The notes below the pieces were generated by a model. The model ran no database searches, was not told the DNA's origin, and was given only the letters and a program-made list of their open reading frames with translations. Shown piece by piece: positions 1-8,793 of a stretch of 64,000 bases of DNA; the first letter of the stretch is position 1; each line of letters starts with the position of its first letter. This DNA comes from Ornithinimicrobium cryptoxanthini. Lineage in GTDB: Bacteria > Actinomycetota > Actinomycetes > Actinomycetales > Dermatophilaceae. A program made the position numbers and the translations under genes. Location: NCBI RefSeq assembly GCF_023923205.1, contig NZ_CP099490.1, forward strand, positions 3,100,001-3,164,000, read 5' to 3'.

Positions 1-327
1 GAACTCAATCCGCGTGCCCGCCGACACCCGCCGTTCGCCGCGCACGGTGAAGCCGGTGAGCTCCCCTAGCGGTGTCCCACTCAGGTGCGCCAGCCGCCGG
101 GCGGCTGCCCGAGCGGCGATGCGGCGCGGCTGCACCACGACGACGCGTCCCGGCGCGGCAGCTGCGGCCAGCACCTCCGCCACCGCCGGCGGGGCGAGTG
201 TTGTCTTGCCGGTGCCCGGGGGCGCCTGGACGACCGCGACCCCCCGCTCACGGACGGCAGCCTGAAGGGCAGGGACGGCCGTGGCGAAGGGCAGGCCCCG
301 CCCGATGCGGACGAGGTCGACGGTCAC
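1..327 (-). CDS. hrpB: ATP-dependent helicase HrpB, N-terminal part (cut by window start)
   Basis: This is the first 109 codons of a DEAH-box helicase of the HrpB family; the gene continues beyond base 1. A GTG start at 327-325 overlaps the TGA of the upstream methyltransferase (GTGA), so the two are probably translationally coupled. The translation shows a Walker A P-loop (PPGTGKTT) near residues 38-45, then the VVVQPRRIAARAAARRL stretch typical of motif Ia and the E/TGFTVRGERR region of HrpB. HrpB proteins are about 800-850 aa RNA-helicase-like ATPases of poorly defined role. Only the N-terminus is visible, so DEAH and C-terminal domains cannot be checked. Confidence 0.85.
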   Translation of the reverse strand, partial: MTVDLVRIGRGLPFATAVPALQAAVRERGVAVVQAPPGTGKTTLAPPAVAEVLAAAAAPGRVVVVQPRRIAARAAARRLAHLSGTPLGELTGFTVRGERRVSAGTRIEF

Positions 328-953
328 ACCTTCGGCCGTTCAGCCCGCCCGAGCGAGACGTAGCCCCAGGGTCTGGTGACCGCTGGGCCGGGGACATACC
401 ACGAGTCCACTGCACCGAGGCGGAACCCTGCCGCCTCGAGCAGCTCGGGGGCCGACCGGGTCAGGTGGCAGCCACCCGCCACCGCGCGCTCCATCGGCTC
501 GAGCCGGTGCTGCCAGCGCCGCACTCGTTCGCCGGGCGCGCGGCCGTGCTCCAGGAAGTGCACGGTCCCGCCGGGTCGCAGGACGCGCCGTGCCTCGGAC
601 AACGCCTGGCCGGGGTCCTGGACGGTGCACAGAGAGAACGTCACCAGGACGGCGTCGACGCTCGCGTCGGCCAGGCTGATCGCCTCCGCACGCAGGTCCC
701 CTCGGGTCACCGGCACCGGACTGGCTGCGATCGCCTCCTCGGCGATCTGCCACGACAGGTCGGACGGCTCGACCGCGGTCAGCGAGCGCACGGCGGAGGG
801 CAGGTGGGGCAGGTTCAGGCCGGTGCCGAACCCGAGCTCCAGGACGTCACCTGCGAGGTCGACGCAGACCTGTCTGCGATAGCCAGCCACGATCGGGTTG
901 TCCAAGGTGGCGTGGGTCATCCGCGGCACCACACGCTCGTTCCACCAGCCCAT
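324..953 (-). CDS. Class I SAM-dependent methyltransferase
   Basis: A 209-aa soluble methyltransferase of the UbiE/Methyltransf_11 type. Motif I (VLELGFGTGLN) lies near residues 37-47, an acidic residue ending beta-2 (TAVEPS) near 60, and the post-I region (DAVLVTFSLCTV) near 100. The arrangement RRVLRPGGTVHFLEHG is the usual motif III helix-strand. The substrate cannot be read from sequence; relatives act on small molecules or lipids. The gene lies 20 bp behind a squalene-cyclase-like gene and overlaps hrpB, in a minus-strand run that begins with the carboxylase at 7576. Start ATG at 953 gives a typical length. Confidence 0.85.
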   Translation of the reverse strand: MGWWNERVVPRMTHATLDNPIVAGYRRQVCVDLAGDVLELGFGTGLNLPHLPSAVRSLTAVEPSDLSWQIAEEAIAASPVPVTRGDLRAEAISLADASVDAVLVTFSLCTVQDPGQALSEARRVLRPGGTVHFLEHGRAPGERVRRWQHRLEPMERAVAGGCHLTRSAPELLEAAGFRLGAVDSWYVPGPAVTRPWGYVSLGRAERPKV

Positions 954-973
954 GCCGCCAGTGTCTCAGGAGA

Positions 974-1939
974 TCACGCGGCACCGTCGTGCCAGCGCAG
1001 GGCCCGCAGCGCACGCATCGTGTTCCACCGGCTCGGGGCATCGTCACCGTCCTCCAGCTCGAAGTGGATCAGGCCGGGGTGGGTGTTCTCCTGCAACCAG
1101 GTGCCGTCCGGTTGCCGCTTGTCCCGCACCCGGTCCGCGGCCTCGGCCAGTCTGGGGTCGGGCGTGCCCCCGACGACCCGAAAGTAGTCCAGCGCGCGCA
1201 GCACGTCGTAGTGCCACTGGGTCGGGAAGGAGAACTGCAACCAGTCGGGGTCGATCACCTCGCCGGTGCTGGCCCTGCGGAACAGGTTGCGGCTGAGCAG
1301 GAACTCCTCCCCGCGCTCCCGCGAGGGCGTCACCTGCTGGGAGCCGCCCGACCGTTCATACTCCAGCAGACCATCCAGCACACAGATCGTGCTGTGGAAG
1401 GAGGAGCGGGTCGAACCGTTCCCCGCCTCGCAGTTCCACCCGCCGTCCTCGAGCTGTTCCCCCAGCAGTCGTGTCACGACGCCCTCCACGTCCTGGCCGA
1501 AATAGGCACCGATCGCGACCGTTCCACCGTTGATGCACGGCTCGACCTCGCCCTCGAAGAACGGCTCACCGGCATACTCCCACCGGCTGTGGTCCCGGAC
1601 GCCCTCCACCGCGGTGCGCACCGCCGGGTCGGCGGGATCGACGCCACACTCTCGCAGCAGTCGCAGCGTCGGCAGGGTCGCGACCCACGGCTGCCCCTCC
1701 GGATCACCGACAACCGGACCCGGCGGGCGCCAGCCCGACCCCGGGAAGCAGGCGCCACCGGCCCACTGCCCGTCGACCTGCAGATCGAGCAGTCGCCCGC
1801 CCCAGCCACTGCTGGCCACCAGGGCACGCTCGGCCGCCACCTCCTGCGGCGAGGCATCGGTCAGGTCGCGCAGCACCTGCCACCGGATCGCAGGGTCACC
1901 GGCCAACAACCACGTCGTCACGTCTTCTTCTCGCTCCAT
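974..1939 (-). CDS. Squalene-cyclase/prenyltransferase-like alpha-toroid protein of unknown function
   Basis: A 321-aa predicted soluble protein related to the alpha/alpha-barrel (terpenoid cyclase/prenyltransferase) fold. Support comes from repeated helix-rich blocks with QW-like elements, for example EDGGWNCE near residue 170 and PDGTWLQENTHPG near 280, and from WLLAGDPAIRWQVLRDL at the N-terminus. It is far shorter than squalene-hopene cyclases (about 630 aa), and I do not see a DXDD catalytic motif, so it is unlikely to be a complete cyclase. Homologues in actinobacteria are usually annotated as hypothetical. It follows the carboxylase by 36 bp on the same strand. A role in lipid chemistry is only a guess from context. 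Confidence 0.7.
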   Translation of the reverse strand: MEREEDVTTWLLAGDPAIRWQVLRDLTDASPQEVAAERALVASSGWGGRLLDLQVDGQWAGGACFPGSGWRPPGPVVGDPEGQPWVATLPTLRLLRECGVDPADPAVRTAVEGVRDHSRWEYAGEPFFEGEVEPCINGGTVAIGAYFGQDVEGVVTRLLGEQLEDGGWNCEAGNGSTRSSFHSTICVLDGLLEYERSGGSQQVTPSRERGEEFLLSRNLFRRASTGEVIDPDWLQFSFPTQWHYDVLRALDYFRVVGGTPDPRLAEAADRVRDKRQPDGTWLQENTHPGLIHFELEDGDDAPSRWNTMRALRALRWHDGAA

Positions 1940-1975
1940 GGACGCGACGCTACGCGTGATTGCGGACGAACGACT

Positions 1976-4900
1976 TCAGGTTTGCTGGTCCTTCTCGATG
2001 GCATCGATCACGGCGGGACGCAGGTCAGCAGCCGCGATCACCGCGTCGACCGAACCGACCTCAACCGCCCGGTGGATGCTGTGGATGCTGTCGAACTCCG
2101 CCGCGACCTCGCTGATCTTGTCCGCCCGCAGCTCGGCTCGCACGTCAGCCAGCTCGACCATCAGGGCCGCCCGCTCCTCCTGGGGCGCTGAGGCGATCCG
2201 TTCCTGCAGCTCCTGGACCTGCGCACTGGCGGCGGCGCGCTTGTCGACCTCGCCGGCAAAGACCACCGCAGCTGCCGGTGCCCCGCCCAGGACCGAGGCG
2301 AAGGAGCCCTCGATCGCGAGCACCGTCATACGAGGGTTGAGCCGCTTGGAGAAGACCACGAACGCGCCGCCGTGATAGCGCGAGATGACGCAGAACACGA
2401 TCGGGCCGTCGAAGTTGACGATCGCCCGGCCGATCTCGGCGCCATACTCCAGCTGCAGGTTGCGCATCGAGTCCGGGGAGCCGTCGAACCCCGAAAGGTT
2501 GGCCAGCACCACCAGCGGCCGGTTGCCGCTGGCCGCGTTGATCGCGCGCGCTGCCTTCTTGGACGAACGCGGGAAGAGCGTGCCGGCGGTGTAGGTGTCC
2601 GGCCCGTCGGTGGGCGGGAAGCCGTGCCGCGGCACGGAGCGCGACTCGATGCCCAGCAGGCAGACCGCGTGACCACCGACGTGAGCGTCCTGCACCACCG
2701 CCGTCTCGGCGTCGGCCATCCCGGCCCACCGCTCCAGCGTCGGGTGGTCCTGGTCGACCAGCGCCGCCATCACGGTGCGGATGTCGAAGGCCTTCTTGCG
2801 GTCCGGGTTCTTCTGCGCCGAGAAGATGTCGCCGACCGTGGCGAAGTCCGTGGCCGACGGGTGCTCGTGGGGATAGACGGTGACGTCCCGGTCGTGAGGG
2901 TCGGTGGTGGTCACCGGACGAGGCCCCGCCTCGCCGGGGACCACGTAGGTGTGCTCGTAGTGGGCCATCAGCGTGTCCACCGCGCCGGTGAGGTCGCGGG
3001 CCCAGTACTGCGCCTGCCCGTTGGGGCCCATCACCCGGTCGTAGCCGCCGATGCCGAAGTTGTCCTCGGCCGAGACCCCGCCGGAGAAGTCGAGCGACTG
3101 CTTGCCGGTGAGCACCATCGCGCTGTCCGGGGTCATCACCAGGATGCCCTTGGTGTGCATCAGCATCGTGGCCTCGGCATTCCAGTAGGGCTGGGCGCCG
3201 ACGTTGATACCTGCCACGACCACGTTGATCTCACCGCCGTCCTGGGTGAACTCGACGATGCGCTTGAGCGCCTCGGCCACCCAGTCCATGTTTTCGGTGC
3301 CGGAGTCCATCGACACCCGGGCTCCTGCGGAGAGGGCATACCACTCCACCGGGACCGCGAGCTCCTCGGCCAGATCGATGGCCGCGATGACCCGGCGGCA
3401 CTCGGCCTCGGAGAGCGCACCCAGCGCCTTGGTCGGGTCGCCAGCCAGAACGACCCGGGTGATGCCCTCGGGGTGCAGGTCGGTCGGCGTGGTGACGACC
3501 GCGGTGATGATCGCCGCGCTGTTGAGCCCGCCGGGACGCGCTACCGGCACCAGCCGGCCGGAGTCGTCGAGGTCGTGCTCGACCATGCTGCCACCGGGTC
3601 CGGTGATCACACCGGTGAGCTCATAGGGATAGGCCAGCCCGCGCCGGCGGGCGCGAAGCACCTTGCCCTGATAGTCGTCAAGGGGCTTCAGCGGCTCCGT
3701 CGGAGGGGGGTCGAACGAGGTCACCACGCCGCCACCGGGCTCGGCGCGGAAGCGGATCGCGACCGGCGCGACCGGACCGTCGCCCCTGGCGACCCTGCCC
3801 TGAGCGACGACCTCCTCCAGACCGGCTCGCTCGGTCAGGGGGGTGATCTTGTGCTGCAGCGCGCTCAGCTCGTGGGCTCCTGCCTCGATGACCGGCCACA
3901 CGTGCACCCAGACGTGGTTGGCGTCCAGGGGTTTCCCCGGCCCGCCACGCTCAGTGCGCGCCCGGCGGATGGCCTCCAGACAGCTCTCCACCGCACGCTC
4001 GCCCTGCGGCAGACTGATCACCCGACCGTGCTCATCTCGTATGACGGTCAGCTGCCTGACCTGGGCCAGCGCCACCAGTCGTCGGTCGGCAGTGTTGTGA
4101 GGGGCGATGCACTCATAGAGCAGCACGTCGTCAGGCGCCTCGATGCGGGTGATGTCGAACTCCCGAAGGCGCCACAGGTCCAGCCGGCGGCCGACCATCG
4201 GGTGCACACCACGCACCAAGGTGTCCTCCTGGGTGCCCGCGGCACCGTCGGGGCGGAAGGTGAGGTATTCGATCTCGCGCCCACCGCCCGGGCACCCGGC
4301 GACCACCACGCGGCGGCACCGCGGCGCGAAGTCGAGCCCGGCGAGCACACCGCCCAGCTCCGCGCTCGCCTCGTCCGTCGACTCCGGCATGCCGGGCCAG
4401 TGCAGATAGAGATCCACCACGACCCCGCCGAGCTCGCTCCCGGTCTCCACCTCGGCGGCCAGGGCGTCGACCAGTGCGGACGCCGGGTCCTCCATCTCAG
4501 CCATCGTGCCGACCGTCGTGATCAGGCGGGTCGGGCGGTCGTCAAGGACGTAGTCGGCCGTGACCAGCTCTCGGTCTGCCACCGTCACGCGGCGCACGTC
4601 GTGCAGGTCGAACTCACGGTAGTGGCGACGCACCAGCACCTCGAGCAGCGGCTCACGGTGCGGCACCCCGGCCTCGAGCCGGTCGGCCAGCACCCCGGCG
4701 ACCGTCTCCGGGATGGCCACCAGCCGATCGATCCGCTCGGGACGCCCCGCGAGGTCGTCGGAGGCTGCCAGCGCCTCCACCTCCTCGGCGACCCCGGCGA
4801 GGGCCTCGGCCCGGGCCGCGTCGACCATCTGCTGGTCGAACCACCGGAACCGCACGCTGCGGGCCAGGTCTCCCACGACGGGATAGCGCAGCAGGGTGGC

Positions 4901-7576
4901 GCGGACCAGCCGCTCCAGCGCGGCGCGTGCCTCGGCCGCGCGCTCGGCCGCCGGAGTCGGCTCCGCGATCCAGGCCTGCAGCAGGGCGGTGACGACCTGG
5001 AGGTCCTTCGTGGAGCGCTGCTGCGCCAGGAAGATGCGAAACACCGCGTCCTCCAGCGCCTCGGTGCGGTCCAGGTCGGTGACGCCGTAGTGCGACAGCA
5101 CCCGTTGCAGGCGGTCGCTGAACGACTCCGGCAGCCCCCCACGCTCGACATCCAGGCTCTGCAGATAGGTGTGGAAGTGCTCGCGGGCGCTGTGCACGCG
5201 CAGCTCCGTGCGCTCCTCGTCCTCGTTGGGGCGGTTGCGGCTCAGCTCGGCGAGATCGGCGAAGGCGCTGAGCAGCTCGATCTCACCGTCGAGCACATCG
5301 ACACCCTGCGCCTTGGCCTCAGCCCGGACCGCCAGGTAGGACGCCAGCGCGTCACGACCGTCACCGGCCGGCAGGTCATAACCCAGCACCCGGGACAGCA
5401 GGGCGGCGCGGCTCACCTGCGCCCGCTTCTCGAGCGAGGCGACCTCCGGGTCGTCCGGCAGGTCGAGGTCCGGACCGTCCAGGTCGGCGCCGCCCACCGC
5501 TGTCGCCTCCGCCTCGTCCCCCGTCGGCTCCAACCGCACCATCGGCGTGCCCGTCTCCACCTGGCTGCCCGTGCGCACCATCAGCTCACGCACCCGGGCG
5601 GCGAACGGCGCGTGCACCACCGTCTCCATCTTCATCGCCTCCAGGACCAGCACCTGGGCGCCCGCAGCGACCTCCTCACCGACCGCGACCGGCGTGGCCA
5701 CGACCAGGGCCGGCGACGGCGCGCGCAGGACCCCGCCCTCGTCACGGCTGACCCGGTGGGTCACCTCGTCGACCTCCACGAGGTGGACGGGGCCGTGGAT
5801 GGCACTGACGATGCGGTGCCGTCGACCGTTGACGGTCAGGCGCGTGTGGAAGGCGTCGATCGGCTCGACCTCGACATCGACGGACTGGGACTGGCCCGCC
5901 CCGGCCACCGTGACCCGGAAGTGCTGAGGGCCCGTCTGCACGGTCGTCACCTGCCACGGCACCCCGCGCAGCTTGAGGTCGACCGGACGGCCGGTGGCGT
6001 GCTGGACCTGGGGCCGTCCGCCGCGGGCGGTCTCCAGCAGCCGAGCGAGCTCGACCTGGCGCTCATCGTTGTAGGCGTCGATCCCGGCGGCAACCAGCGC
6101 CACACCGGAGTGCCTGTGGTTGACCAGCCGCCCCTCACCGCGGACCCGGTCGATCCACCCGGTGTCCACCCACGCCCAGGGGCTCTGCCCCCGGCTGCCC
6201 CCGCTGGGGGCTCCGCCCCCAGACCCCGGGACACCCTCAGGCTCAGCAGATTTCGGAGGTCCGACCACCTCAGGCTGCTCGAGCAGCTCGAGCACGAAGC
6301 TCTTGTTGGTGGCGCCGCCCTCGATGACGACGGTCGTCTCACCGACGGCCCGCCGCAGCCGGGCGAGGGCCTCGTCGCGGTCGCGGCCGTGGGCGATGAT
6401 CTTGGCGATCATCGAGTCGAAGTCGGCGGGGATCGTGTCCCCCTCACCGACCCCGGTGTCGACGCGCACGCCCGGTCCGGTCGGCAGCTCCAGCAACGCG
6501 ATGCGACCGGGGGACGGCGCGAAGTCACGGTCCGGGTCCTCGGCGTTGAGCCGGGCCTCGACCGCATGGCCCCGCTCGACCGGCCGCTCGCCCTCGAGCC
6601 GCCCACCGGCCGCGACGTGCAGCTGGGCCCGGACCAGGTCGACGTCCGTGGTGATCTCGGTGATCGGGTGCTCGACCTGCAGGCGGGTGTTGACCTCGAG
6701 GAAGGCGAACTGCTGGGACTGCGGGTGATAGAGGAACTCGACGGTGCCCGCGCCCCGGTAGCCGACGGCGAGCGCCAGCCGCTCGGCCGCGCCCTTGAGC
6801 TCGTCGGCCTGCGCCTGCGTCAGCAACGGGGAGGCCGACTCCTCGATGATCTTCTGGTTGCGCCGCTGGATCGTGCAGTCGCGCACGCCGATCGCCCACG
6901 CCGTGCCCTGCCCGTCGGCGATCACCTGCACCTCGACGTGCCGGGCCCCGGTCACCAGGCTCTCCAGGAAGACGACCCCGCTGCCGAAGGCACGCTGCGC
7001 CTCGTCACGCGTGCGCTGATAGACCTCGCGCAACTCGTCGGCGTTGGTGACCTTGCGGATGCCGCGGCCGCCCCCTCCGGCCGTCGCCTTCAGCATCAAC
7101 GGGTAGCCGACCTCGTCGGCACTGGCCAGCGCGGCCTCCAGGGTCTCCAGCCCACCCCTGCTCCACGGGGCCACCGGCACCCCCACCTCCTCGGCGATCA
7201 GCTTGGAGCCGATCTTGTCGCCGAGCTTGCGCATCGCCTCGGCGCTCGGACCGATGAAGGTCACACCGAGTCGGTCGCACAGGTCCACGAACGCGGGGTC
7301 CTCCGCCACGAAGCCCCAGCCGACCCAGACGGCGTCGGCGCCGGTGTCCACCAGCGCCTGCTCCAGCACGGCCAGGTCGAGGTAGGGCCGCGCGGACGCC
7401 GGTCCCAGCGGGTGTGCGAGGTCGGCCTCGCGGACAAACATGGCCGTGCGCTCGGCGTCGGTGTAGAGCGCGATCGTCTGCAGTGGGGTGCCGCCGGCCG
7501 CGTTGTGGTCGCGCACCGCGTGGATCAGTCGGGTCGCGGCCTCGCCGCGGTTGACGATGGCTATTCGAGAGAACAT
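1976..7576 (-). CDS. Single-chain multidomain acetyl/acyl-CoA carboxylase (BC-BCCP-central-CT)
   Basis: A 1866-aa fused biotin-dependent carboxylase that should make malonyl-CoA or a related product from acyl-CoA, ATP and bicarbonate. Start ATG at 7576 has a GGAG 4 nt upstream, and the protein begins MFSRIAIVNRGEAA like a biotin carboxylase. Domains in order: biotin carboxylase about 1-440 (glycine loop TAGGGGRGIRKV 165-176, FLEVNTRLQVEH 292-303); an odd Gly/Pro/Ser linker 439-468; BCCP with EAMKM, biotinyl Lys 649; a central region about 700-1150; carboxyltransferase halves about 1150-1866 (GINVGAQPYWNAEATMLMHT, SGGVSAEDNFGIGG, later NLSGFDGSPDSMRNL). This order matches eukaryotic ACC rather than the split bacterial enzymes. 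Acetyl- versus propionyl-CoA preference cannot be decided. Confidence 0.9.
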   Translation of the reverse strand: MFSRIAIVNRGEAATRLIHAVRDHNAAGGTPLQTIALYTDAERTAMFVREADLAHPLGPASARPYLDLAVLEQALVDTGADAVWVGWGFVAEDPAFVDLCDRLGVTFIGPSAEAMRKLGDKIGSKLIAEEVGVPVAPWSRGGLETLEAALASADEVGYPLMLKATAGGGGRGIRKVTNADELREVYQRTRDEAQRAFGSGVVFLESLVTGARHVEVQVIADGQGTAWAIGVRDCTIQRRNQKIIEESASPLLTQAQADELKGAAERLALAVGYRGAGTVEFLYHPQSQQFAFLEVNTRLQVEHPITEITTDVDLVRAQLHVAAGGRLEGERPVERGHAVEARLNAEDPDRDFAPSPGRIALLELPTGPGVRVDTGVGEGDTIPADFDSMIAKIIAHGRDRDEALARLRRAVGETTVVIEGGATNKSFVLELLEQPEVVGPPKSAEPEGVPGSGGGAPSGGSRGQSPWAWVDTGWIDRVRGEGRLVNHRHSGVALVAAGIDAYNDERQVELARLLETARGGRPQVQHATGRPVDLKLRGVPWQVTTVQTGPQHFRVTVAGAGQSQSVDVEVEPIDAFHTRLTVNGRRHRIVSAIHGPVHLVEVDEVTHRVSRDEGGVLRAPSPALVVATPVAVGEEVAAGAQVLVLEAMKMETVVHAPFAARVRELMVRTGSQVETGTPMVRLEPTGDEAEATAVGGADLDGPDLDLPDDPEVASLEKRAQVSRAALLSRVLGYDLPAGDGRDALASYLAVRAEAKAQGVDVLDGEIELLSAFADLAELSRNRPNEDEERTELRVHSAREHFHTYLQSLDVERGGLPESFSDRLQRVLSHYGVTDLDRTEALEDAVFRIFLAQQRSTKDLQVVTALLQAWIAEPTPAAERAAEARAALERLVRATLLRYPVVGDLARSVRFRWFDQQMVDAARAEALAGVAEEVEALAASDDLAGRPERIDRLVAIPETVAGVLADRLEAGVPHREPLLEVLVRRHYREFDLHDVRRVTVADRELVTADYVLDDRPTRLITTVGTMAEMEDPASALVDALAAEVETGSELGGVVVDLYLHWPGMPESTDEASAELGGVLAGLDFAPRCRRVVVAGCPGGGREIEYLTFRPDGAAGTQEDTLVRGVHPMVGRRLDLWRLREFDITRIEAPDDVLLYECIAPHNTADRRLVALAQVRQLTVIRDEHGRVISLPQGERAVESCLEAIRRARTERGGPGKPLDANHVWVHVWPVIEAGAHELSALQHKITPLTERAGLEEVVAQGRVARGDGPVAPVAIRFRAEPGGGVVTSFDPPPTEPLKPLDDYQGKVLRARRRGLAYPYELTGVITGPGGSMVEHDLDDSGRLVPVARPGGLNSAAIITAVVTTPTDLHPEGITRVVLAGDPTKALGALSEAECRRVIAAIDLAEELAVPVEWYALSAGARVSMDSGTENMDWVAEALKRIVEFTQDGGEINVVVAGINVGAQPYWNAEATMLMHTKGILVMTPDSAMVLTGKQSLDFSGGVSAEDNFGIGGYDRVMGPNGQAQYWARDLTGAVDTLMAHYEHTYVVPGEAGPRPVTTTDPHDRDVTVYPHEHPSATDFATVGDIFSAQKNPDRKKAFDIRTVMAALVDQDHPTLERWAGMADAETAVVQDAHVGGHAVCLLGIESRSVPRHGFPPTDGPDTYTAGTLFPRSSKKAARAINAASGNRPLVVLANLSGFDGSPDSMRNLQLEYGAEIGRAIVNFDGPIVFCVISRYHGGAFVVFSKRLNPRMTVLAIEGSFASVLGGAPAAAVVFAGEVDKRAAASAQVQELQERIASAPQEERAALMVELADVRAELRADKISEVAAEFDSIHSIHRAVEVGSVDAVIAAADLRPAVIDAIEKDQQT
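6180..6262. repeat. Palindromic GC-rich insertion in the carboxylase linker
   Basis: Within the carboxylase gene, between the biotin carboxylase and the next conserved segment, about 80 bp encode a low-complexity Gly/Pro/Ser stretch. The DNA carries a perfect 17-nt hairpin at 6205-6221 (arms TGGGGGC / GCCCCCA, loop TCC). It is flanked by GGCTCTGCCCCCGG-type and CAGACCCCGGG-type sequence. GGGGCTCCGCCCCCAGACCCC-like palindromes are, from memory, dispersed repeats in high-GC actinobacteria. I read this as a repeat unit inserted in frame, which is inference. Confidence 0.55.
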
Positions 7577-7730
7577 TCGTCTCCAACTTCTTAAGGCGGC
7601 GCTGGCTGCTGACACGGGGTGCATCTGACGTTGCCACGTTCGGGCGACTACTCGCGAGTCGACGCCACGATGAGCATGTCCCCCGCAGTCTCCCGCACCT
7701 GGGGCCGCGACGCACCCGACGACCCGGAAC
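7577..7730 (-). promoter_or_regulatory. Presumed promoter and leader region of the carboxylase operon
   Basis: About 150 bp between the carboxylase ATG and the palindromic terminator of the lipoprotein gene. It holds the carboxylase ribosome binding site (GGAG just upstream of the ATG at 7576). No other open frame is convincing, and I could not assign -35/-10 boxes with confidence. Confidence 0.35.
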
Positions 7731-7775
7731 ACAGCACTGCCCCCGCACTCCGGCGGAGTGCGGGGGCAGTGCTGT
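7731..7775 (-). terminator. Perfect 45-nt palindrome, intrinsic terminator
   Basis: Two exactly complementary 22-nt arms around one central base (arm begins ACAGCACTGCCCCCGCACTC). It lies 9 bp past the stop of the LppX-like lipoprotein gene and before the carboxylase promoter region. There is no clear U-tract, as is common in high-GC actinobacteria. It probably insulates the two minus-strand genes. Confidence 0.75.
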
Positions 7776-7784
7776 GGTCTCAGC

Positions 7785-8672
7785 TCAGCGGCCGGTTGGC
7801 ATCCCCGGCATCTGCATGATGTTGGCGGCGTCGGGGGCGGCGATGTCCACCGGCTCACCCCAGTTGTCCATCTTCATGACGGCCTCGACTCCCTCGAGCT
7901 CGAAGATCACCTGACGCATGAAGTTCTGGTCATCCAGCCACACGTCATACGTCAGCTCGCCCGGCATGCCCGCCATGTCCTCGGACTCCACCTTGCTGGT
8001 GTCGAGCAGCAGCTCGTAGTGGTTGAGCTGCTCGCCGTCCACGTCCTCGACCCCGACGAAGGTGACCTCCTGGGCGCCGGCCTCCCAGTCGTCCCACTGC
8101 GAGGTGATGTCGACCTGGTCGGTGAACTCCTCGGCGTCCGCGCCCATGAACTCCTCGAGCGGCATCTGGATGAACTGGCCGTCCTCGGTGACGCCCGGCA
8201 TCGACATGAACGCGTCGCCGTCGATGAGGATCATGTGGATGTTGCCCGCGCCGGGCACCTCCATCTGGATGTCCATCGCGGTGCCGTCGGACAGGTCAGC
8301 CGCACCCTTCATGATCATGCTCTGGCCGTCCATCCCCATGTTCATGTCCAGGGTGAACGAGGTCATGTTCTCCATGCCCGGGCTCTTGAGCAGCGTGATG
8401 AACTCGTCCGGGCTGATGGGGGTGCCGGCGGCCTGCTCACCGGAGTCGGTCTCGGTCTCGGTCCCGCTGTCATCGCCCGCGTCGTCCGTGGTCGCGTCCG
8501 CGGCGTCCCCGGTGGTGTCGGTCTCGGTGCTGGACCCGTCGTCGGTGCTGACGTCCTGCGTGGGGGTCCCCGGATCCACCACCTCAGGAGAGTCTCCCCC
8601 GCACGCAGCCAGGGTGAGCACAAGGGCTCCGCTGGATGCGATCATGCCCCACGTAGTGCTGTTCCTGCGCAT
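7785..8672 (-). CDS. LppX/LprG-like lipoprotein, putative lipid carrier
   Basis: A 295-aa predicted lipoprotein. It has an Arg-containing n-region, a hydrophobic core and a TLAAC lipobox with the lipidated Cys at residue 24. A 60-residue acidic Asp/Thr/Glu linker follows. The rest matches the LppX/LprA-F-G (LolA-like) layout: about 200 residues of alternating strands with SFTLDMNMGMDGQSM, a long amphipathic region and DVWLDDQNFMRQV. Family members bind acylated lipids in a half-barrel pocket and carry them to the cell surface. ATG at 8672 follows GGGAGG. Its position next to the carboxylase and divergent from oleA suggests a lipid-related job, but this is context only. Confidence 0.75.
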   Translation of the reverse strand: MRRNSTTWGMIASSGALVLTLAACGGDSPEVVDPGTPTQDVSTDDGSSTETDTTGDAADATTDDAGDDSGTETETDSGEQAAGTPISPDEFITLLKSPGMENMTSFTLDMNMGMDGQSMIMKGAADLSDGTAMDIQMEVPGAGNIHMILIDGDAFMSMPGVTEDGQFIQMPLEEFMGADAEEFTDQVDITSQWDDWEAGAQEVTFVGVEDVDGEQLNHYELLLDTSKVESEDMAGMPGELTYDVWLDDQNFMRQVIFELEGVEAVMKMDNWGEPVDIAAPDAANIMQMPGMPTGR

Positions 8673-8793
8673 GTTGTTGCCTCCCTCTTGAGCAGCGATT
8701 CTCGCCGCGGATACCTCATCGTTTCACGACCCGACGCTGGGCTGTGTTCTTATTGATCTAACTGACTGACGACTCGCAGAGCACCGAGGTTCC

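Noticed and set aside
2372..7594. A 1740-codon open frame antisense to the carboxylase
   Set aside because: Its translation is a low-complexity Arg/Val/Asp/His-rich shadow without domains, produced by GC-rich codon bias opposite a well-supported gene.
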